Origin: Rathayibacter sp. Leaf185 | Lineage (GTDB): Bacteria > Actinomycetota > Actinomycetes > Actinomycetales > Microbacteriaceae | Length of the DNA: 64,000 nucleotides | Reading direction: 5' to 3' | NCBI RefSeq assembly: GCF_001423885.1 | Contig: NZ_LMPP01000002.1 | Coordinates: forward strand, 1,009,956-1,073,955 | Shown here: piece by piece, positions 7,110 through 14,334 of the stretch | Layout: every line of letters starts with the position of its first letter | How positions within the stretch are numbered: position 1 is the first letter of the stretch | The notes under the pieces: model-generated | What the model was told of the DNA's origin: nothing | Seen by the model: the letters and a program-made list of their open reading frames with translations, nothing else | Databases searched by the model: none | Translations under genes and position numbers: made by a program

Positions 7110-7846
7110 CCCATCTCGACCCCGACGAACTCGCCCTGCTCGCCCTGGGTGAAGACGCGACCTCCGACGCCGAGGCGCACCTCCGCGACTGTCCGGAGTG
7201 CGCTCAGCAGCTCGTCGAGCTCGGCCACGCCGCCGGCCTCGGCCGCGAGAGCCGCGACTACGTCCTCGAGGCCCCGCCCGCGGCGGTCTGGGACCGCATC
7301 CGCGACGAACTGGCGCTGGAGGGCGAGCCCGCACTGCACGAGGAGCAACCGGTGGCTCTCGCCCCCGTCACGCCCCTGCCGACCGGGCGCCATCGACCGG
7401 AGCGACGCCGGCCCCGTCGCGTCCTCGGCATCGCGGTCGCCGCCGCTGCGGCACTGGTGGTAGGCGTCATCGGAGGCGCGTGGTGGCAGTCCGCCCGTCC
7501 CGACCCGGCCGTCGTCGTCGCCCGCGCCGACCTGCAGGCCTTCCCTGGCTGGCAGGGCGCGAGCGGCACGGCCGAGCTCGAGGACTCGGACGGCGAGCGC
7601 CAGCTCGTGGTGCACCTCGACGCGACCGAGGGAGCGGCGGCGTACCGCGAGGTCTGGCTGATCGCCGGCGACGCGTCGGGCCTGGTCGGCCTGGGCGTGC
7701 TCGACGGCACCGACGGCCGCTTCACGGTGCCCGCCGACGTCGACCTCTCGCGGTACTCGCTCGTCGACGTGTCCGAGGAGCCGCTCGACGGCGACCCGGC
7801 GCACTCCGGTGACTCGATCGTGCGCGGGCCGCTGCTCGAGGGCTGA
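7106..7846 (+). CDS. Anti-sigma factor, RskA family
   Basis: 246 residues. The cytoplasmic N-terminus carries the zinc-binding anti-sigma motif HxxxCxxC (His25, Cys29, Cys32). A transmembrane helix covers about 106-126, and the outside half (about 134-235) is an anti-sigma-K/RskA domain. RskA proteins hold their sigma factor until regulated membrane proteolysis cuts them. The ATG overlaps the sigma stop codon as ATGA. The pairing with a SigK-like factor parallels mycobacterial SigK/RskA, which controls secreted antigens such as MPT70/83; here the likely target is the DUF4397/sortase pair. It converges on the LysR gene with five bases between. Confidence 0.88.
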   Translation: MTHLDPDELALLALGEDATSDAEAHLRDCPECAQQLVELGHAAGLGRESRDYVLEAPPAAVWDRIRDELALEGEPALHEEQPVALAPVTPLPTGRHRPERRRPRRVLGIAVAAAAALVVGVIGGAWWQSARPDPAVVVARADLQAFPGWQGASGTAELEDSDGERQLVVHLDATEGAAAYREVWLIAGDASGLVGLGVLDGTDGRFTVPADVDLSRYSLVDVSEEPLDGDPAHSGDSIVRGPLLEG

Positions 7847-7851
7847 CGGGT

Positions 7852-8733
7852 TCAGGCGGCCGTCCGCTCCTCGAGCAGTGCGACGAGCGCCTGGACCGCG
7901 CCGGACGGGTGCGACCCGGTGCACACCGACAGCTCCCACTCGAGCCCCGGCCAGTCGAGGTCGATCGCCGTCACTCCCTCGAGCGGAGCGATGCCGGCCA
8001 GCGGCACGATCGCCGGACCGAGTCCGGCCTGGACGAACCGAGGGATGCCGGGCAGGTCGGCGACCTCGGTGGTGACCCTCCGCGACGCCGACGCCGCGCG
8101 GAACGCACGGTCGACCGTGACCCGGTTGCCGAACCCGGCCGGAGTGTCGACGAAGGTCAGACCGTCGAGGTCCTCGGGAGTCGGCCGCGTCGTGGCCGCC
8201 AGCGGATCCGCACTCTCGACGAGCAGGACGTAGCCGCTGCGCACGACGGTCGTCACCGCGAAGTCGGTCAGCTCGGACGCAGGCAGGGCCAGGAGCGCCA
8301 CGTCGAGGCGACCGCGCCGGAGATCGTCGGCGAGACCGGTGGAGCCGGTGGTCGAGGTCCGGAGCAGGAGATCGACGAGCGGATGCCGGCGGTGGAAGAC
8401 GCCGAGCGCCCCGGGCAGATCGACGAGGTCGAGCGCCGAGAAGGTGCCCAGCCTGACGCGACCGCGCAGCCCCGCCGCGTCCTCCGCCGCCAGCGAGCGC
8501 AGGCGGTCGAGGCCGTCGATCGTCGAGCGGGCCACGGGGAGCAGGGCCTCTCCGACCGAGGTGAGCGCGACCCGGCGCGTGGACCGGGTGAACAGCGGCG
8601 CTCCGAGCTCGTGCTCGAGCGAGCGGATGCTCGCCGACAGCGTCGACTGGACGACGAAGAGCCGTGCGGCCGCGCGGGTGAAGTTGAGCTCCTCCGCGAC
8701 GGCGACGAAGGCGGCGAGCTGACGATCGTCCAT
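7852..8733 (-). CDS. LysR-family transcriptional regulator
   Basis: 293 residues, standard length. The N-terminal winged helix-turn-helix (about 1-60) reads AFVAVAEELNFTRAAARLFVVQSTLSASIRSLEHELG, a clear LysR signature. The rest is a periplasmic-binding-protein-like effector domain. It is divergent from the MFS gene, the common arrangement in which the regulator controls its neighbour. A GATAAT box (8740-8745, minus strand) ends six bases before the ATG, suggesting a leaderless message. The 82-base shared gap also contains ATC-N10-GAT (8743-8758), compatible with a LysR binding site. The inducer is unknown. Confidence 0.9.
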   Translation of the reverse strand: MDDRQLAAFVAVAEELNFTRAAARLFVVQSTLSASIRSLEHELGAPLFTRSTRRVALTSVGEALLPVARSTIDGLDRLRSLAAEDAAGLRGRVRLGTFSALDLVDLPGALGVFHRRHPLVDLLLRTSTTGSTGLADDLRRGRLDVALLALPASELTDFAVTTVVRSGYVLLVESADPLAATTRPTPEDLDGLTFVDTPAGFGNRVTVDRAFRAASASRRVTTEVADLPGIPRFVQAGLGPAIVPLAGIAPLEGVTAIDLDWPGLEWELSVCTGSHPSGAVQALVALLEERTAA

Positions 8734-8815
8734 CCTGCGATTATCCAGCTCCGACGATCAATCCCACCGAGATGATCCGTTGGACTCGGATGACCGGCGG
8801 GAGGACCCTGATCCC

Positions 8816-10045
8816 GTGCCCACCTCAGACAGTGTCCTGCTCACCGCTCCCGCTCGCCGCCGCGAGCTCCCGCACCGCCACGGCTTCTGGGTCATCGCGG
8901 TCGCGTTCCTCGCCGTCATGGCCTTCTCGACCGTGCCGACGCCGCTGTACGCGATCTACCAGCAGCGCGACGGCTTCCCGGCCTTCGTGGTGACGGTCGT
9001 CTTCGCGGCGTACGCCGTCGGAGTCGTCGCCAGCCTCTTCCTCGCCGGTCACGTCAGCGACTGGCTCGGACGCCGCCGCATCCTCCTGGCGTCGATCCTG
9101 GTCGAGGTGCTCGCGAGCGCCGTGTTCCTGCTCTGGCCCGAGGTGCCCGGCCTCCTCCTCGCGCGCCTCCTGACCGGCCTCGGCGTCGGCGCCCTCACCG
9201 CCACGGCCACCGCGCACCTCTCCGAGCTGCGCGCCATCGCCCGACCCGATGAGGGCCCCGGCACCTCCCGCGCCGTGTCGACCCTGGTCAACATGGGCGG
9301 CCTCGCCCTCGGCCCGCTCATCGGCGGGATCTTCGCGGTGACCGTCGACCGCCCGCTGGTCGTCCCCTACGCGGTCTTCCTGGTGCTCCTCGCCGTGCTC
9401 GGCGTCGCGGTGGCGCTCGTCCCCGAGACCGTCGAGCGCCGAGAGATCCTGCCCGCCTACCGCCCGCAGCGCCTCGCGGTCCCGGAGGCGTCCCGCGGCA
9501 CGTTCCTGTCGGCCGCGGTCGGCGCGTTCGCCGGCTTCGCGGTCTTCGGCCTCTTCACCTCGCTCGCCCCCGCCTTCCTCGCCGGCCGGTTCGGCGAGAC
9601 CTCGCACCTCGAGGCCGGCGCGGTGTCCTTCGGGGTCTTCGCCGCGGGAGCCGTCGCCCAGCTGGCATCGACCCGTCTGGCGCCGCGACGCGCGCTCGGC
9701 ATCGCCGCCGTGGCACTGACCGTCGGGCTGGTGCTGGTGGCGGTCGGCGCCGTCGTGGTCTCGTCGGCCGCGTTCATCGTGGGCGGGGTGCTCGCCGGCG
9801 CGGGGGTCGGCCTGCTCTTCCGCCTCTCGCTCGGAGTGGCGGGGTCGCTCGCCTCGGACGAGACGCGCGGCGAGGTGCTCGCGGCGATGTTCCTCGCCGC
9901 GTACCTCGGGCTCGCCGTGCCGGTCCTCCTGATCGGCGCCGCGCTCGCTCTGCTGCCCTCGGTGCCGGTGCTGCTCGGCTTCGTGGCGGTCGTGCTGGTG
10001 CTGGTGCTCGCGGCGATCGCGCGGATGCGGCGCTCGGCCGAGTGA
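8816..10045 (+). CDS. MFS transporter, probable drug or metabolite exporter
   Basis: 409 residues from the GTG at 8816, with about twelve hydrophobic segments. Motif A appears in the first cytoplasmic loop as GHVSDWLGRRRILL, and TM1 begins WVIAVAFLAVMAFSTVPTPLYAIYQ, which is typical of DHA-type exporters in actinobacteria. GGGAGG at 8799-8804 precedes the chosen GTG; a TTG at 8780 would add twelve residues and is less likely. It is divergent from the LysR gene that probably regulates it. Substrate unknown. Confidence 0.87.
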   Translation: MPTSDSVLLTAPARRRELPHRHGFWVIAVAFLAVMAFSTVPTPLYAIYQQRDGFPAFVVTVVFAAYAVGVVASLFLAGHVSDWLGRRRILLASILVEVLASAVFLLWPEVPGLLLARLLTGLGVGALTATATAHLSELRAIARPDEGPGTSRAVSTLVNMGGLALGPLIGGIFAVTVDRPLVVPYAVFLVLLAVLGVAVALVPETVERREILPAYRPQRLAVPEASRGTFLSAAVGAFAGFAVFGLFTSLAPAFLAGRFGETSHLEAGAVSFGVFAAGAVAQLASTRLAPRRALGIAAVALTVGLVLVAVGAVVVSSAAFIVGGVLAGAGVGLLFRLSLGVAGSLASDETRGEVLAAMFLAAYLGLAVPVLLIGAALALLPSVPVLLGFVAVVLVLVLAAIARMRRSAE

Positions 10046-10049
10046 CCCC

Positions 10050-10074
10050 GCGCCGGGTCGCGGCGGCCCGGCGC
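10050..10074 (+). terminator. GC-rich hairpin after the MFS gene
   Basis: GCGCCGGG (10050-10057) pairs perfectly with CCCGGCGC (10067-10074) across a nine-base loop, starting five bases after the MFS stop codon. No U-tract follows, as is usual in high-GC actinobacteria. Confidence 0.55.
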
Positions 10075-10093
10075 CGAGCTCCACAATGGAGGC

Positions 10094-10537
10094 ATGAAGC
10101 TCTTCTCCTTCGGACGCGGCGACGCCGAGAACCCCCTCCCCTCGAACGACCGGGGGTCGGGGAAGCTCGAGGACTACGACTACGACCTGCTGCCCAAGTC
10201 GCGCCGCGGTGAGACCCTGCTCGGCATCGCCGACTCCGCCTCGCACCAGGAGGAGCTCGCCCGCATCCTCTCGTTCGGCGAGGAGGAGGTCACGGCGCTC
10301 ATCCCGCGGCGATCGGCCGAGGAGGAGCGCACCGACGCTCCGATGCCCGTCCGGCTCTTCGCGAACCAGCGCCCCTCCGACCTCGTCGGCTACGTGCCGC
10401 GCGGCCTCGAGAACGTCGTCGACGCAGCGCTCGCGCGACTCTCGGAGGCGGGCAAGCAGCCCCGCATCCCCGCCCGCATCAAGAAGGTCAAGGGCGCCCT
10501 GCGCGTGCAGCTGCTGATGCACGAGACCCGCGGCTGA
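10094..10537 (+). CDS. Hypothetical protein, possibly with a HIRAN-like domain
   Basis: 147 residues, soluble, no signal peptide. The N-terminus is polar and acidic (KLEDYDYDLLPKS). The C-terminal half has a pattern of strands (MPVRLFAN, DLVGYVPRGLENVV, RIPARIKKVKGALRVQLLM) that resembles HIRAN or related small DNA-end-binding barrels, where a VGYVP turn precedes a helix and an exposed Lys/Arg strand follows. That resemblance is weak and is offered only as a lead. The ATG follows GGAGG closely. It lies alone between the MFS gene and the pnp leader. Confidence 0.6.
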   Translation: MKLFSFGRGDAENPLPSNDRGSGKLEDYDYDLLPKSRRGETLLGIADSASHQEELARILSFGEEEVTALIPRRSAEEERTDAPMPVRLFANQRPSDLVGYVPRGLENVVDAALARLSEAGKQPRIPARIKKVKGALRVQLLMHETRG

Positions 10538-10877
10538 TCCGCGGATCCTCGCCGATCGGGACCCGTGCTGATAGCATGAACCGGTTCCGAATCCGAAAGC
10601 GGCCGCCGGCTGCAGCCGGATTCGAATCACGGAGCAGGCTGGCAGGAAGCTGGTCCTCGGTGGTGGAGTCCCGGACGGCGTCGATCGATCGGCGCAGCGA
10701 CACACGGTCGCGGCAGCCCGGAGCTTTTCTACTGGTGGCCAGCACGAACGCCCTCCACACGACGGCACGGCGCGAAGCCCTGCCGTGGAATCGTCTCGAT
10801 TCCTGACCGGAACGCTGCTCCGACGAACGCCGGCGCCCAGAAGGGGCGCCGCTGCAGACGTTAAGGAGACAGACCTC
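10538..10877 (+). ncRNA. Long structured pnp leader (Actino-pnp-like)
   Basis: These 340 bases have no convincing gene but several nested inverted repeats. CGAATCCG (10588-10595) pairs with CGGATTCG (10617-10624) around a CCGGC-TGCA-GCCGG hairpin (10606-10619). A CACGGC...GCCGTG hairpin lies near 10770-10790. An 8-base stem (10831-10838 with 10844-10851) sits just before the ribosome site AAGGAG (10863-10868). A -10-like TAGCAT lies near 10572. A conserved 'Actino-pnp' RNA motif is known upstream of exoribonuclease genes in Actinobacteria, and this leader is in the right place. I have not been able to score it against that model. Confidence 0.5.
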
Positions 10878-13151
10878 TTGGAAGGTCCTGAAATCACATT
10901 CGCCGAAGCCGTTCTCGACAACGGCTCGTACGGCACCCGCACCGTCCGCTTCGAGACCGGCCGCCTCGCGCAGCAGGCTCAGGGAGCGGTCGCCGCGTAC
11001 CTCGACGAGGACACCATGCTCCTCTCGGCCACCTCGGCGTCGAAGAACCCGAAGGACAACTTCGACTTCTTCCCGCTGACCGTCGACGTCGAGGAGCGCT
11101 CCTACGCCGCCGGCAAGATCCCCGGCTCGTTCTTCCGTCGCGAGGGCCGCCCCTCGACCGAGGCGATCCTGGTCTGCCGTCTGATCGACCGGCCGCTGCG
11201 CCCCTCCTTCGTCGAGGGTCTGCGCAACGAGGTCCAGATCGTCATCACCGTCCTGAGCATCGCTCCCGACGAGTTCTACGACGCCCTCGCGATCAACGCC
11301 GCGAGCGCCTCGACCCAGATCTCGGGTCTCCCCTTCTCGGGTCCCGTCGCGGGTGTGCGCCTCGCGCTCATGTCCGACGGCTCGGGCAACGACCAGTGGG
11401 TCGCCTTCCCCAAGGCCTCGCAGCTCGAGAACGCCGTCTTCGACCTCACCGTCGCGGGCCGCGTCGTCACCAACGAGGACGGCTCCTCGGACGTCGCCAT
11501 CATGATGGTCGAGGCCGAGGCCACCGAGCACTCCTGGAACCTCATCAAGGCCGGTGCCACCAAGCCCAACGAGGCCGTCGTCGCCCAGGGCCTCGAGGCC
11601 GCCAAGCCCTTCCTCCGCGCGCTCGTCGAGGCGCAGGCGAAGCTGGCCAGCTCGACGGCCAAGCCCGTCCGCGACTACCCGGTGTTCCTGCCCTACACGC
11701 AGGAGACCTACGACAACGTCGCCGAGCTCAGCTACGACGAGCTCGTCCGCGTCTACCAGATCGCCGACAAGGTCGAGCGTCAGGACGCCGACGACGCCCT
11801 CAAGGCGAAGGTCAAGGAGCAGATCGCCGAGCGCATCGCGTCCGGTCAGCTCTCCGCCGAGTCCTACTCGCAGGTCTCCGGCGCGTACAAGTCCGTCACG
11901 AAGGTGGTCGTCCGCGGCCGCATCCTCCGCGACGGCGTGCGCATCGACGGCCGCGGCCTGGCCGACATCCGCCCGCTCGACGCCGAGGTGCAGGTCATCC
12001 CGCGCGTCCACGGCTCGGCGATCTTCCAGCGCGGAGAGACCCAGATCCTGGGCGTCACCACGCTGAACATGCTCAAGATGGAGCAGCAGATCGACTCGCT
12101 GTCGCCCGTCACGAAGAAGCGCTACCTGCACCACTACAACTTCCCGCCGTACTCGACCGGTGAGACCGGTCGCGTCGGGTCGCCGAAGCGTCGCGAGATC
12201 GGGCACGGCTTCCTCGCCGAGCGCGCCCTCGTGCCGGTGCTGCCGAGCCGCGAGGAGTTCCCCTACGCGATCCGTCAGGTCTCCGAGGCGCTGAGCTCCA
12301 ACGGCTCGACGTCGATGGGCTCCGTCTGCGCGTCCACCCTGTCGCTGCTCAACGCCGGTGTGCCGCTGCGCGCCCCGGTCGCGGGTATCGCGATGGGCCT
12401 CGTCTCCGACGTGGTCGACGGCCAGACCCGCTACGCGGCGCTGACCGACATCCTCGGCGCCGAGGACGCGCTCGGCGACATGGACTTCAAGGTCGCCGGC
12501 ACCTCCGAGTTCGTCACGGCCATCCAGCTCGACACGAAGCTCGACGGCATCCCGTCGTCGGTCCTCGACGCCGCGCTCAAGCAGGCCAAGGACGCCCGCA
12601 CCACGATCCTCGCGGTGCTCACGGCTGCCATCGACCAGCCCGACGAGATGGCCCCGACGGCGCCCCGCGTGATCTCGGTCCAGATCCCCGTCGACAAGAT
12701 CGGCGAGCTGATCGGCCCCAAGGGCAAGACGATCAACGCGATCCAGGACGAGACCGGCGCCGACATCTCCATCGAGGAGGACGGCACCGTGTACATCGGC
12801 GCCGTCGACGGACCGTCGGCCGAGGCCGCTCGCGCCCAGGTCAACGCGATCGCGAACCCGACCAACCCCGAGGTCGGCGAGCAGTTCCTCGGAACCGTCG
12901 TCAAGCTCGCGACGTTCGGTGCGTTCGTCTCGCTCCTTCCCGGCAAGGACGGACTGCTGCACATCAGCGAGGTCCGCAAGCTCGCCGGTGGCAAGCGCGT
13001 CGAGAACGTCGAGGACGTGCTCGGTGTCGGCCAGAAGCTCCTGGTCCAGATCACCAAGATCGACGACCGCGGCAAGCTCTCCCTCGCGCCCGTCGTGGCC
13101 GAGGAGGCGGAGGCGCTCGTCGTCGCCGTCGAGGAGCCCGTCGAGAGCTGA
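10878..13151 (+). CDS. pnp: Polyribonucleotide nucleotidyltransferase (PNPase)
   Basis: 757 residues. PNPase degrades RNA 3' to 5' with phosphate as a ring-shaped trimer. Domains in order: first RNase PH core (about 10-230; [25 protein letters not shown]), an alpha-helical linker, second RNase PH core (about 345-585; with [21 protein letters not shown] and an MDFKVAGT strand), KH domain (about 610-665; [21 protein letters not shown]) and S1 domain (about 675-745). The start is a TTG at 10878, nine bases after AAGGAG; it gives the family N-terminus MEGPEI. The upstream leader probably controls it, since PNPase is commonly autoregulated. Confidence 0.97.
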   Translation: MEGPEITFAEAVLDNGSYGTRTVRFETGRLAQQAQGAVAAYLDEDTMLLSATSASKNPKDNFDFFPLTVDVEERSYAAGKIPGSFFRREGRPSTEAILVCRLIDRPLRPSFVEGLRNEVQIVITVLSIAPDEFYDALAINAASASTQISGLPFSGPVAGVRLALMSDGSGNDQWVAFPKASQLENAVFDLTVAGRVVTNEDGSSDVAIMMVEAEATEHSWNLIKAGATKPNEAVVAQGLEAAKPFLRALVEAQAKLASSTAKPVRDYPVFLPYTQETYDNVAELSYDELVRVYQIADKVERQDADDALKAKVKEQIAERIASGQLSAESYSQVSGAYKSVTKVVVRGRILRDGVRIDGRGLADIRPLDAEVQVIPRVHGSAIFQRGETQILGVTTLNMLKMEQQIDSLSPVTKKRYLHHYNFPPYSTGETGRVGSPKRREIGHGFLAERALVPVLPSREEFPYAIRQVSEALSSNGSTSMGSVCASTLSLLNAGVPLRAPVAGIAMGLVSDVVDGQTRYAALTDILGAEDALGDMDFKVAGTSEFVTAIQLDTKLDGIPSSVLDAALKQAKDARTTILAVLTAAIDQPDEMAPTAPRVISVQIPVDKIGELIGPKGKTINAIQDETGADISIEEDGTVYIGAVDGPSAEAARAQVNAIANPTNPEVGEQFLGTVVKLATFGAFVSLLPGKDGLLHISEVRKLAGGKRVENVEDVLGVGQKLLVQITKIDDRGKLSLAPVVAEEAEALVVAVEEPVES

Positions 13152-13172
13152 TCCCTCCCGCACGATCGCGAC

Positions 13173-13254
13173 GCCCGTCCCACCTCCGGTGGGGCGGGCG
13201 TCCGTCGTCGCCCCGCCATGGGCCGTCCCACCTCCGTGGGGCGGGCGTCCGTCG
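13173..13254. repeat. Tandemly duplicated terminator-like hairpin after pnp
   Basis: Two near-identical 34-35 base copies (13173-13207 and 13221-13254) each read CGTCCCACCTCCG-TGGGGCGGGCGTCCGTCG. Each folds into a CCCACC/GGTGGG-type stem. They differ by one inserted G and the outermost bases. They probably terminate pnp transcription; the duplication looks recent. Confidence 0.65.
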
Positions 13255-13317
13255 ACTTCCCACCATGGGGTACGGTGGCCGGACCGTGCCGTCGCACCGC
13301 CCCGACCGGAGGATCCC

Positions 13318-14277
13318 GTGACCGACCCGACGCCCCTGGCCACCGAGCTGGAGACGCCTCCTCCGTTCCGCACTCTGGGTCGCACCGGCCTCCCGGTGCA
13401 TCCGCTGGCCCTCGACGGCTCCGTCTTCGGCTGGGCCACCGCCATCGACGACACGACGGAGGCGCTCGACGCCTTCGCCGCGCTGGGCGGCACCCTGATC
13501 TCGACCGCCGACCACTACGCCACCGGTCGCAGCGAGTACATGATCGGCCGCTGGCTCGAGGCGAGCGGCGCCCGGGCGCGGATGCTGGTCGCCACGAAGG
13601 TCGGCCGCCACCCCGACGCTCCCGGCCTTGCCGCCGCCGACGTCACCGCCGCCGTCCACGGCTGCCTCGAGCGGCTCGGCACCCGGATCGACCTGCTGTC
13701 CTTCGACAGCGAGGACCCCGAGGTGCCGATCGAGGAGAGCCTGGCCGCCGTCGCGCCGTTCCTCGCCGACGGCTCGGTCGGAGCTCTCGGCGCCGCGCAC
13801 TTCAGCGGCGCAGCCCTCGCCGAGGCCCAGGAGGCCGCGAGCAGGCTCGGCCTGCCGCCCTTCTCGGTGGTCATCGCCGAGTACAACCTGATGGAGCGCG
13901 GCGCCTACGAGAGCGATGTCGCTCCCGAGGTCGAGCGGCAGGGTCTCGCGACCCTCGCGCGCCTCCCGCTCGCGAGCGGCTACCTCACGGGCCGGCTCCG
14001 CCATCGCTCGGACGAGCCGGAGTCGGTGATGTTCGAGGCCGCCGTCGACTACGTCGGCCGGCACGGCAACCATGTGCTCAGCGTCCTCGACGAGGTGTCG
14101 GAGGCGCACGGCACGAACCCGGGCACCATCGCCCTCGCGTGGGTCCTCTCGCACCAGGAGGTGGCGGCCGCCGTCATCCGCGCGCGAGGAGCCGCAGACC
14201 TCGAGGCGGTCTTCGGTGCCGCAGCGATCCCGCTCACGCGCAGCGACATCGCGCAGCTCGACCGCGCGTCGGCCTGA
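13318..14277 (+). CDS. Aldo/keto-reductase-like protein with altered active site
   Basis: 319 residues from the GTG at 13318, which follows GGAGGATCCC. The (beta/alpha)8 aldo/keto reductase pattern is clear: FRTLGRTGLPVHPLALDGSVFGW, ISTADHYATG, VATKVGRHP, EYNLMERGAY and a C-terminal ALAWVLSHQEV helix. Of the usual Asp-Tyr-Lys-His tetrad, Tyr67 and Lys94 are kept, but the Asp position in the DTAxxY motif is Ser62 and the His in DLYQxH is Asp130. Catalysis may therefore be changed or weak. A related, more eroded gene lies at 16221-17183 across the GH13 gene. Confidence 0.82.
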   Translation: MTDPTPLATELETPPPFRTLGRTGLPVHPLALDGSVFGWATAIDDTTEALDAFAALGGTLISTADHYATGRSEYMIGRWLEASGARARMLVATKVGRHPDAPGLAAADVTAAVHGCLERLGTRIDLLSFDSEDPEVPIEESLAAVAPFLADGSVGALGAAHFSGAALAEAQEAASRLGLPPFSVVIAEYNLMERGAYESDVAPEVERQGLATLARLPLASGYLTGRLRHRSDEPESVMFEAAVDYVGRHGNHVLSVLDEVSEAHGTNPGTIALAWVLSHQEVAAAVIRARGAADLEAVFGAAAIPLTRSDIAQLDRASA

Positions 14278-14321
14278 CGGGCCGGGCGCCCGCAGAGGAG
14301 TTCGCCCGCACCCGGCCCGTC
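14276..14321. terminator. Bidirectional terminator between convergent genes
   Basis: GACGGGCCGGG (14276-14286) and its exact complement (14311-14321) enclose 24 bases. The structure fills the gap between the aldo/keto-reductase-like gene and the GH13 gene, and starts inside the former's stop codon. Confidence 0.65.
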
Positions 14322-14334
14322 GCCGCCGTCCGCG

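Noticed and set aside
10488-13493. A 1001-residue open frame antisense to pnp
   Set aside because: High GC content leaves long antisense frames free of stops. The translation is low-complexity Asp/Glu/Arg/Leu-rich and mirrors pnp codons; pnp on the plus strand is certain.
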